Shown here piece after piece: positions 7,761 to 15,157 of a stretch of DNA of 33,341 bases (positions within the stretch are counted from its first letter, which is position 1; each line of letters starts with the position of its first letter). This stretch comes from Holophagales bacterium. Lineage in GTDB: Bacteria; Acidobacteriota; Thermoanaerobaculia; Multivoradales; Multivoraceae. A program made the position numbers and the translations under genes. A model generated the notes under the pieces. The model saw nothing but the letters and a program-made list of their open reading frames with translations, searched no databases and was not told the DNA's origin. The stretch spans positions 1 through 33,341 of the forward strand of contig VXUF01000116.1 of NCBI GenBank assembly GCA_009837085.1. Direction: 5' to 3'.

Positions 7761-10586
7761 ATGCCACACAACAAGGTCGCCTTCGCTGCGGCTGCCGTCG
7801 CGGCAGCCGCCCTGTTCGCCCTGTGTCCGCCCGCCGCGGCGCAGGAAGCCGGCGACCTCGCCGCCGACGATGTCGTCTCCCTCCTCGTCCGCCTCGGCGT
7901 GAACGACGCCGCCGCCCGCGACTGGGACGGCTCCGTCGAGATCTCTGGCGGAGAACTGCTCGGAGTGCGGAATTGGCGTCCCCGGCCGGGCGAGGAAGTG
8001 TCCGGCAGCACCTGGAAGCTGGCCAGCTATCAGGGTCCGAACTTCACCCCCCGCGCCATGCACGATACGCAGACGGTCGGTCCGGTCGAGTACGTCCGAT
8101 CGCCCGGACTGGTCGTCGACGTGCGGGGCAACGGCGGCACGCGCCTGATGTTCGCCACCGCCAACGGCGAGTTCGAGGTCCGGCTCGCGGATGTCTCGGT
8201 CGGCCGGCGGCTGCGGTTCCTGGGCGGCGACGTGACGGTCGAGCGCGTGCCCGGGGTCGAGCGGCTGACTGCCGACGACTACCAGAACGACTTCGCGACG
8301 ATCCTCGGCAGCGACGGCGACGAGGTCTGGGCCGCCTGGCTCGGCTATCGCGACAACGCGAACGAGGTGCTGGCGCGGCGGTTCGACGGACAGGGCTGGG
8401 GACAGGTCCAGACCCTGACGGAGCAGCCCGGCGATCACTTTCTCGTGAAGATGGGCCGCGACGGGGAGGGCCGCCCCTGGGTCGTCTACTCGGCTCAGGT
8501 CGAGGGCAACTGGGATCTCTACGCGCGCGTCCTCGACGGCGAGTCCTGGTCGGCGGCGGAACGGCTGACCGAAGCGCCGCAGCCGGATGTGTTTCACAAC
8601 CTGGCGACGGACGCCGAGGGGAATCTCTGGGTGGTCTGGCAGGGCTTTCGCGACGGCGCCGCCGACATCTTCGCCCGCCGCTACGACGGCGAACGCTGGT
8701 CCGAGGCGGAGCAGGTCTCGTCATCGGCGGCGAACGACTGGGAGCCGGTGATCGTCGCCGACTCGAAGGGCGGCGTGTACGTCGGCTGGGACAGCTACGG
8801 CGCCGGCAACTACGACGTGCTGGTCCGACGCTGGGCCGGCGGCGAGTGGGGCGAGGAGATGGCGGTCGCCTCGACGGCCAAGTATGAGGCGCACATCAGT
8901 CTCGCCGTCGACGGGCAGGACCGGGTCTGGGCGGCGTGGAACGAGAGCGGTGTCAACTGGGGCAAGGACACCGGCTGGGTGCTCAATCGGGAGGGCACGC
9001 GGCTCTACGAGTGGCGCACGATGAACGTCGCGGTTCACGACGGCTGGGAGTGGCGGTCGCCGGCCGCGGACATCAACGACGCGTTACCCGAAGAGCTCCA
9101 GGGCTACAACGACTTCCCCGTCCTCTTCCCGGACGGCGACGGACGCATCTGGCTTCATTTCCGGCACCGGACCACCCGCCAGGCCGACATCCTCAGCGAG
9201 TCCCCGGCCCACCGGGCCGCCTGGGAGGTCTGGAGCACGACGCTCCAGGGTGACCGCTGGCTCCGGCCGCAACACATCCCGATGACGCGCTTCCGGCAGG
9301 ACGCCCGCTGGGGGCTGGCCGCGGACGGCAACGGCGACGTCTGGGCGTGCTGGCCGACGGACAACCGGGACTACTCGGGTTTCCTGTTCGAGCACGCCGA
9401 CGTCTACGCCGCGAAGCTGCCGCGCTTGATGACGAAGGTCGTGCCGCCGAAGCTGGTGGCCCTGGTCGTCGACGACGTGCCGGGATACGTGATCCACGAG
9501 AACGAGGCGGAGGACCTGGAGCGAATCCGCAACTACGAGATCGAGTCCGAGGGCAAGACGTACCGCATCTACCGCGGCGACACCCATCGCCACACCGAGA
9601 TCTCGATGGACGGCAACAACGATGGCTCGCTGATCCAGACCTACCGCTACGCGATGGATGTCGCCTCGCTCGACTTCCTACTGGCCAGCGAGCACAACTT
9701 CCTGGGCGGCCCGGACATCGAGTACATCAACTGGCTCCTGCACCAGACGGTCGACGTGTTCTCGGTCTCCGGCCGCTTCCAGCCCTTCTACGGCTACGAG
9801 CGGAGCATCTCCTTCCCCGACGGGCACCGGAACATCCTGTTCGCGGAGCGCGGCAAGCCGACTCTGCCGGTCACCGAAGCGGAGCGGACCCACGAGGAGG
9901 GCGCGGCGAGGCTCTACGAGTACCTGAAGGAGCACGACGGCATCGCGATCTCCCACACGTCGGCTTCGAGCATGGGGACCGACTGGCGCGACAACGATCC
10001 CGAGGTCGAACCCCTCGTCGAGATCTACCAGGGGGATCGGGTCTCGAACGAGTACGAGGGCGCGCCGCGGGCCGCCCGCACGGGCAACCTGCGCTCAGCC
10101 CCGGGAGGCTTCCGGCCGGAGGGCTACGTCTGGAACGCCTGGGCCAAGGGCTACAAGCTGGGCGTGCAGGCCGCGTCGGACCACCTCTCGACCCACATCT
10201 CCTACGCCGCCACGATCGCCGAGGAGTTCACGCGCGAGGGGATGCTCGAGGCGATGAAGAAGCGCCACAGCTACGGCGCGACGGACAACATCATCCTCGA
10301 CTACCGGCTGCGGACCGGAGGCAGGGAGTACCTTCAGGGCGACATCCTGACCGCGGACGGCGACTTCCGGCTCAGCGTCCGCGTCATCGGCACGACGCCG
10401 ATCCGCCAGATCGACATCATCCGCGACCAGACCTTCCTCTACAACCGCCAGAATCTGGAGGCCGACGTCAGCCTCGAGTTTGCCGACGCCGACGTCGAAC
10501 CTGGCGAGCACCTGTACTACGTGCGGGTGATCCAGGTCGACGGCAACATGGCCTGGTCCTCGCCGATCTGGGTGACCGTCGAGTAG
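7761..10586 (+). CDS. Secreted beta-propeller plus PHP-domain protein
   Basis: This 941-residue exported protein starts at ATG 7761, which gives a compact signal peptide (MPHNKVAFAAAAVAAAALFA, cleavage after AAAQ). An upstream in-frame ATG at 7731 is possible. Residues about 150-500 contain sialidase/propeller-like repeats with the pattern WSxAERLT...G.LWVVWQGFRDG. From about residue 600 a PHP-type metallohydrolase domain begins: GDTHRHTEIS (His608/His610 region), then LLASEHN (about 643), SHTS (about 731) and SDHLSTH (about 806-812). These are the usual positions of PHP metal ligands. A beta-rich tail closes the protein. Related PHP/DUF3604-like proteins occur in environmental bacteria, mostly uncharacterised. 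It diverges from the PQQ dehydrogenase (68 bp between starts). A phosphoesterase or hydrolase role is inferred only from the PHP motifs. Confidence 0.83.
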   Translation: MPHNKVAFAAAAVAAAALFALCPPAAAQEAGDLAADDVVSLLVRLGVNDAAARDWDGSVEISGGELLGVRNWRPRPGEEVSGSTWKLASYQGPNFTPRAMHDTQTVGPVEYVRSPGLVVDVRGNGGTRLMFATANGEFEVRLADVSVGRRLRFLGGDVTVERVPGVERLTADDYQNDFATILGSDGDEVWAAWLGYRDNANEVLARRFDGQGWGQVQTLTEQPGDHFLVKMGRDGEGRPWVVYSAQVEGNWDLYARVLDGESWSAAERLTEAPQPDVFHNLATDAEGNLWVVWQGFRDGAADIFARRYDGERWSEAEQVSSSAANDWEPVIVADSKGGVYVGWDSYGAGNYDVLVRRWAGGEWGEEMAVASTAKYEAHISLAVDGQDRVWAAWNESGVNWGKDTGWVLNREGTRLYEWRTMNVAVHDGWEWRSPAADINDALPEELQGYNDFPVLFPDGDGRIWLHFRHRTTRQADILSESPAHRAAWEVWSTTLQGDRWLRPQHIPMTRFRQDARWGLAADGNGDVWACWPTDNRDYSGFLFEHADVYAAKLPRLMTKVVPPKLVALVVDDVPGYVIHENEAEDLERIRNYEIESEGKTYRIYRGDTHRHTEISMDGNNDGSLIQTYRYAMDVASLDFLLASEHNFLGGPDIEYINWLLHQTVDVFSVSGRFQPFYGYERSISFPDGHRNILFAERGKPTLPVTEAERTHEEGAARLYEYLKEHDGIAISHTSASSMGTDWRDNDPEVEPLVEIYQGDRVSNEYEGAPRAARTGNLRSAPGGFRPEGYVWNAWAKGYKLGVQAASDHLSTHISYAATIAEEFTREGMLEAMKKRHSYGATDNIILDYRLRTGGREYLQGDILTADGDFRLSVRVIGTTPIRQIDIIRDQTFLYNRQNLEADVSLEFADADVEPGEHLYYVRVIQVDGNMAWSSPIWVTVE

Positions 10587-10587
10587 C

Positions 10588-10977
10588 TCAGCCTGGAGAC
10601 GCGACGAGCAGCCCCGCCTCTTTGGCGGCGGCGCTGAGCCGCCGGTCGTAGGTCACCAGTGCGTTGAGTTCTTCCAGCGAAAGTGCCGTGGCGAGGTGAA
10701 TGGCGTCCAGGCTTCGCAGTAGCGGTGGGTCCAGGGATGCAGCGCTGGCGATGACTGCTCCGTCCACGGCGACCAGCACGATCCTCTCGAGTACCTGGTC
10801 GGCATAGCGCAGCACGGCTGGTCTGTCGTTCGTCCGGCGCAGCGCTCGAAAGACCTCGACCCGCGCGAGGCCGCTCGACACATGGCCCTCGTGCTCGGCC
10901 AGGTAGGCGCGGAGTGCGTTCGACTCCGGCTCCGCGACGACGAGCTTGATGATGGCTGAGGAATCGAGGTAGATCAC
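10588..10977 (-). CDS. vapC: VapC-like PIN-domain toxin
   Basis: This 129-residue PIN-domain ribonuclease is of the VapC type. The acidic residues expected in the active site are present: Asp5 (MIYLDSSAIIKL), Glu41 (ARVEVFRAL), Asp91 (LRSLDAIHLATA) and Asp111 (VTYDRRL). It starts with GTG at 10977, 6 bp after the stop of the upstream antitoxin gene, in the usual antitoxin-toxin order. Its stop lies one base from the stop of the convergent PHP gene. VapC toxins typically cleave tRNA or rRNA when not bound by VapB; the specific target here is unknown. Confidence 0.9.
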   Translation of the reverse strand: MIYLDSSAIIKLVVAEPESNALRAYLAEHEGHVSSGLARVEVFRALRRTNDRPAVLRYADQVLERIVLVAVDGAVIASAASLDPPLLRSLDAIHLATALSLEELNALVTYDRRLSAAAKEAGLLVASPG

Positions 10978-10983
10978 CGACGC

Positions 10984-11277
10984 TCAGAGTCGGTCTTCGC
11001 GCTCGGCGATGATGGCGTCGCTCGCCGCCGTCGACGGCTTGCCGGTGGGCGGCGGAAGATCGAGCACGTTCCCTGCCGGCATGGTCGCCCGCCCCTGAGC
11101 TACGAGTCGCTCCACGGGAGACAGGTCTCCCCCGAGCGGTATGAGCAGGGCGACGGGCCGACCACGGTCGGTCACCTCGAACCGTTCGCCGCGATGGATG
11201 CGCCGAAGGTAGACGCTGAGGTTCTGACGTAGCGCCCGGATACCCACTTGCGACGTCCCGACATCGGTTCCAGCCAT
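10984..11277 (-). CDS. vapB: Phd/YefM-type antitoxin, VapB-like
   Basis: This 97-residue antitoxin pairs with the downstream PIN toxin. The N-terminal half has the prevent-host-death/YefM pattern: VGIRALRQNLSVYLRRIHRG then FEVTDRGRPVALLIPL. This is the DNA-binding part that normally autoregulates the operon. The C-terminal half (about 50-97) is Pro/Ala-rich and low in hydrophobics, as expected for the flexible toxin-neutralising tail. ATG 11277 is preferred; the frame has an upstream start at 11289 that would add four residues. The mid-section motif RATMPAGNVLDLPPP is typical of Phd-like partners of PIN toxins. Confidence 0.88.
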   Translation of the reverse strand: MAGTDVGTSQVGIRALRQNLSVYLRRIHRGERFEVTDRGRPVALLIPLGGDLSPVERLVAQGRATMPAGNVLDLPPPTGKPSTAASDAIIAEREDRL

Positions 11278-11326
11278 GATGACGCACACGGTAGCACATT
11301 GCCGCAGCGCCGTGGCGAACGCGTGC

Positions 11327-12523
11327 CTAGTGGTCTCGCTCGTAGTGCTGCCGGAGCAGATCCTTGCCGTAGTCGTTACCGTTCGGCGTCCGCACCACGG
11401 CGTGGATGTGCTGGCGGATGGGAGCGCGGCCTTCGACCAGGTGACGGATGCCGACGGGCCGCTGGTGGTCGAACTCGATCAGGATGACCGGGCTGTGGAT
11501 GCGGTAGTAGAAGACGGCGTCCTCGTCCGTGGCGCCGATCCAGGCGAAGTGGGTCTCGTCGAGATGGGTCTTGACCTCTTCCATCCGCACCCTGGCGTGG
11601 TCCTCGCGCATGTTGTGGACGTAGAGACGGATCAGGTCGAGCAGTTGCGCCCGGGCGTCCGCTGACACCTCGGCGGCGGGGATGCCCGCGTAGTCGAGCA
11701 CGATGTTGTCGCTGAAGGCCTCGCCGAGGTTGTTGTTGCCGTCCTTCGAGGTCTTGATGACGGCCCTGGTGCGCTGCTCCGGCGTGAGGGAGCGGATCAG
11801 GGCCAGACCCTGGTTCTGCTCCCGCTGCATGATTACCGTGCCCTTGTACTTTCCGGACTCGGCGATGACCGGTTCCGAACCGACGAACAGGGGTGTCATC
11901 ACGACCTGATCGCCGAGCACGAAGTAGTTGATGATCAGGTGATGGCCGTCGACCTGCCAGCCCCAGGGCTGATCGGCGGAGGGCTTGCCCATCACGGTGA
12001 TCCAGTACAGCCACTCGTTGTACTCGGCGAAGTTGTTGTCGTTCAGTTCGCCCAGCGTCCGGTTGAGGTTCATGATGTCGCGGCTCAGCTTGAGTCCGTC
12101 CGCGCTGAGCGAGGCGCGCATCAGGCCGAAGGCTGCTTCGCGTTGAGCTTCGTCCATCTCGTCGAAGCCGACGCCCTGGCGCACGTAGAAGTGCTGGTTC
12201 ATCCACTTGCGCCACTCGTCGTCGTCGACCGCGAATGTCGTCTTCGCGCGCTGTTCGGCCGAGAGGGCTGCCAGGAACTTCTCGGCGGCCAGCCGGACCG
12301 GTTCGGTCGACACGCCTGTCGACTCGATCCTGTAGAGGCCGCGCTGGAGGCCTGAGCTGGCGTGAATGCCGACGTAGGGATCATCAGCGAGACGGGCGTC
12401 TATCTGACGGCTGCGTTCCCGCATCCGGTCGGCGCGGTCGCCGGGGCGCTGGGCTAGGGCGGCGGAGGCCGTCAGCAGGGCGAGGGTGATTGTGAGGAGA
12501 TAGCTAGTCATGGTGCTTCGCAT
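11327..12523 (-). CDS. DUF3500 family secreted protein
   Basis: This 398-residue exported protein matches DUF3500, a family of unknown function. A Sec signal is visible ([20 protein letters not shown], cleavage near ALAQ). Family-like segments are [59 protein letters not shown] and [11 protein letters not shown] near the C-terminus. The conserved His-rich pieces ([34 protein letters not shown]) could bind a metal, which is inference. ATG 12523 supplies the Arg in the n-region of the signal; ATG 12511 is an alternative. It lies 49 bp upstream of the antitoxin gene on the same strand. A palindromic repeat copy is immediately upstream of its start, separating it from the transporter gene. Confidence 0.85.
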   Translation of the reverse strand: MRSTMTSYLLTITLALLTASAALAQRPGDRADRMRERSRQIDARLADDPYVGIHASSGLQRGLYRIESTGVSTEPVRLAAEKFLAALSAEQRAKTTFAVDDDEWRKWMNQHFYVRQGVGFDEMDEAQREAAFGLMRASLSADGLKLSRDIMNLNRTLGELNDNNFAEYNEWLYWITVMGKPSADQPWGWQVDGHHLIINYFVLGDQVVMTPLFVGSEPVIAESGKYKGTVIMQREQNQGLALIRSLTPEQRTRAVIKTSKDGNNNLGEAFSDNIVLDYAGIPAAEVSADARAQLLDLIRLYVHNMREDHARVRMEEVKTHLDETHFAWIGATDEDAVFYYRIHSPVILIEFDHQRPVGIRHLVEGRAPIRQHIHAVVRTPNGNDYGKDLLRQHYERDH

Positions 12524-12528
12524 CGTAG

Positions 12529-12586
12529 CGCCTGGCGGAGCCGGCGCTGGCGCGCCGGATGCCGGCGGGACGCCGGCGCACCCAGT
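12529..12586 (-). repeat. Palindromic intergenic repeat, copy b
   Basis: On the minus strand it begins with the 19-nt head ACTGGGTGCGCCGGCGTCC (12586 to 12568), continues CGCCGGCATCCGG, and ends in a hairpin with 7-bp arms (12541-12547 and 12552-12558, 4-nt loop). It sits between the start of the DUF3500 gene and the stop of the transporter gene. A second partial GGCGCACC follows at 12591-12598. Confidence 0.85.
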
Positions 12587-12613
12587 GGCCGGCGCACCGA
12601 CTCTTTGGTGCTC

Positions 12614-13984
12614 CTAGCCGAACAGGTAGCCGAACAGCCAGTCGAACTGGTCGGCAAGCACGACGTAGCGGATGACCAGGAGCGCCATCGCGGCCTCGAA
12701 CACGAACACGACCCAGATGCCGACGTAGGTCAGGCGGCGCGGCCGGATCCGTGGGTCCATCCGCGTGCGCTGCAGCCACAGCGTGGCGCCGGCCTGAATG
12801 GGCAGGAAGATCGCCGAGGTCAGGCCACCGACCATGATCAGGATGACGAAGTCGGTGACGAAGTAGTAGATCCCGAAGGCGGCCAGCGGCAGGCAGACCA
12901 GGTAGCCCCGGATGATCTTCTTGCGCAGCGCCAGGTTGGAGCGCTCGATCAGCCCCATCTCCATCAGGTAGTCGGGGATCGAGCGGCCACCGCCACCGGC
13001 TCCCGAAAGCACGGTGGAGAACAGGATGCAGAAGGCGCCGATCGCGAAGATCCACACCGCCCACAGGCCGAGGGTCTGGGTGAAGATGTTGGAGAGGGCC
13101 CCGATTGTCTCGTCGTTTCCCTCCGGCGTCAGCCCCATCTTGTTCAGCACCCCGGCGCCGAGGATGTAGTAGGGGATCGTGGCGCAGGTGACGATGAGCA
13201 GGGCGAGCCAGACGTCGGTGTGCAGCACGCGCATCCAGCCGCGTGCGTGGGACTCCCAGGCCGGGTCGCTGCGGTCGGCGCCGAGCAGGCTCGGATAGCC
13301 CTTCTCGATGCACCAGTAGGTGTAGGACGAGATGTCGCCCGAGGTCGTGCCGGTGTAGCCGTAGGCGGAGAGGGCCAGGGCCGCGACGGCGACGAACAGA
13401 GTCATGTCCGGCTTCATGCCGCCGAGGATCTCGCCGGGCGACGTGCGGAACTCCGTGAACTGCATCGCGATCAGGCAGACCAGGGTGCAGAACGTGAAGG
13501 CGAGGACCAGCGGCAGCATGACCCGCTCCAGCCACTTGTAGGAGCCGGTGCCCAGGATGATCGAGCAGACGACGGCGATGAGTCCGGTGCAGAGAACGCC
13601 GTCGAGTTCGATGTTTCCGAGCGAAGCGAGGAAGGACATCGACTGGCCGGCGCCGCCGATGATGCCGCCGAGGCCCATCGTTCCGGGAACGTAGGCGATC
13701 AGCCCCAACCAGATCGGCCAGGAGATCCTCCAGATGCGTCCCGGCAGCCGGTTCATCGCCCGCAGGTAGGTGTCGCCCGACTCGATCGTGTAGCGGGCCA
13801 TCTCCGCCTGGATCAGCGACTTGCACCAGCAGGAGAGGAGCATCCACCAGAGCAGGGTGAAGCCGGCGACCGCGCCCAGGCTCGTCGTCAGCACCAGCTC
13901 GCCGGAGCCGATCACGGCGCCGGTGACGATCAGGCTCGGTCCGAGGTACTTCAGCCGCTCCCGGAAGGTCGCCGGCGGGGCCAC
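12614..13984 (-). CDS. Nramp-like (SLC11-fold) membrane transporter
   Basis: This integral membrane protein of 456 residues has about 11-12 hydrophobic segments and the overall layout of the Nramp/SLC11 family. It begins with the LGPSLIVTGAVIGSGELVLT segment that corresponds to TM1. The canonical metal-binding motifs are replaced. The TM1 DPGN position reads GSGE (26-29), and the TM6 MPH position falls in SAYGYTGTTSGDISS (206-220). It is therefore unlikely to be a classical Mn/Fe symporter and its substrate is unknown. The listed start is a GTG. Upstream the same frame stays open to about 14101 and encodes a plausible N-terminus (LANQVLDPYTVRHGEAVAPP), but contains no ATG, GTG or TTG there. 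It lies downstream of the GRPDLSGTY and PQQ dehydrogenase genes on the same strand. Confidence 0.82.
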   Translation of the reverse strand: MAPPATFRERLKYLGPSLIVTGAVIGSGELVLTTSLGAVAGFTLLWWMLLSCWCKSLIQAEMARYTIESGDTYLRAMNRLPGRIWRISWPIWLGLIAYVPGTMGLGGIIGGAGQSMSFLASLGNIELDGVLCTGLIAVVCSIILGTGSYKWLERVMLPLVLAFTFCTLVCLIAMQFTEFRTSPGEILGGMKPDMTLFVAVAALALSAYGYTGTTSGDISSYTYWCIEKGYPSLLGADRSDPAWESHARGWMRVLHTDVWLALLIVTCATIPYYILGAGVLNKMGLTPEGNDETIGALSNIFTQTLGLWAVWIFAIGAFCILFSTVLSGAGGGGRSIPDYLMEMGLIERSNLALRKKIIRGYLVCLPLAAFGIYYFVTDFVILIMVGGLTSAIFLPIQAGATLWLQRTRMDPRIRPRRLTYVGIWVVFVFEAAMALLVIRYVVLADQFDWLFGYLFG

Positions 13985-14116
13985 GGCCTCGCCGTGGCGG
14001 ACGGTGTACGGATCGAGTACTTGATTGGCCAGAAGGGACTTCCGGAGCGTCGAAGGGCGCTTCGCAAGCGCCGGTCTGGGGTTTGGGCCGGAGGGAGGGT
14101 ATCAGCGAAGCCGGGG

Positions 14117-15136
14117 CTACGGCTGCTTCTTGCTGGCCTCCTCTTCGAGCAGCCGGGCGCCGCGGAGCATGTTGCCCATCGAGTAGTTCCCCTCGTGGCA
14201 GGCGTACTCGTAGAGCCTCTTGTCCGTCCGGGGCCAGGGCAGGGAGCCCGTGTATGGGGCGGTGTAGTCGGAGTCCTCCACGGTGAACTCGTAGAACAGC
14301 GTGTCCGCGTCGAGCCGCTTGAAACGTTCGACGACGCGCAGGCCGTCGTGGGGAACATGCGGGGCGCGCAGGAAGTTCGTCGTCTCGACGACCAGGGTGT
14401 CGTCCTCCCACCAGCCGACCGAATCACCGCCGAACGAGCGGTACTCCTGCGGCGCGTGCTCGGAGTCGAGGCGGACGATCCGGGTCCAGTGCATCCACTC
14501 CACGTGGATCGCCACGTGGGTGTCCGTCTGCGTGATCGTCTTCAGGTTGTTGTAGGCGGAAGGCCGGACCGGCACCGTGGGGCCGCCGGCGTAGAGGCAG
14601 CGCGTGCCCAGGGTCTGGACCTCCGGCTCGTCGTAGAGGTCCTCGCCGGTCTCGAGCCACCACGCCCCGCCCGGGTTCCGGTTATAGGCGCCGAGGCCGC
14701 GCGGCGTGAGCGCCCGTCCGCGGTCCGTCTTGGGCGGCAGCCGGCCGTCGGGAGGGTCCGTGATGATCGAGTTGCGGTACTTGCCGTCGATCTGGAACGG
14801 GATCGTCCCGAAGTCGAACCAGAACGGGTTGTGGCCGCCGATGTTGCTGCGATGCCCGTCGCCGCCGACTGGCGGCGCCTTGCGGTCGGGGTCGCTGGGG
14901 ATGTCGGCCTGGGCTCTGCCCGCCTCGGTCGCGGCTGCGATCCCGTGCGCGTCCTCCGCGCTCATGTAGGGATCGTCGCCGTACTTCGGATCACGCATCA
15001 TCGGTGTGCGGGTGGCGATGTCGTAGGTGCCCGAGAGGTCCGGCCGACCGCTCGCGATGCGGGGAATGTCGTCCTGGGCGACGGCCGCGACGGGAGCGAC
15101 CAGGATCGTTGCGGCCACGAGGAGTTGGATGCGCAT
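14117..15136 (-). CDS. Secreted protein of unknown function (GRPDLSGTY family)
   Basis: This 339-residue exported protein starts at ATG 15136 after a GGGGGAA ribosome site. It has a Sec signal (MRIQLLVAATILVAPVAAVA, cleavage near AVAQD). The mature N-terminus carries GRPDLSGTYDIATRTPMM, and the C-terminal half carries VEWMHWTRIVRLDSEHAP and GGDSVGWWEDDTLVVETTNF. I recall such segments from a large uncharacterised family abundant in Acidobacteriota and often found near quinoproteins. No catalytic motif is recognisable. It begins 21 bp after the stop of the second PQQ dehydrogenase, so the two are very likely co-transcribed and may share a periplasmic pathway. The domain name is uncertain. Confidence 0.82.
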   Translation of the reverse strand: MRIQLLVAATILVAPVAAVAQDDIPRIASGRPDLSGTYDIATRTPMMRDPKYGDDPYMSAEDAHGIAAATEAGRAQADIPSDPDRKAPPVGGDGHRSNIGGHNPFWFDFGTIPFQIDGKYRNSIITDPPDGRLPPKTDRGRALTPRGLGAYNRNPGGAWWLETGEDLYDEPEVQTLGTRCLYAGGPTVPVRPSAYNNLKTITQTDTHVAIHVEWMHWTRIVRLDSEHAPQEYRSFGGDSVGWWEDDTLVVETTNFLRAPHVPHDGLRVVERFKRLDADTLFYEFTVEDSDYTAPYTGSLPWPRTDKRLYEYACHEGNYSMGNMLRGARLLEEEASKKQP

Positions 15137-15157
15137 CGGCTGTTCCCCCTTGTTGCT

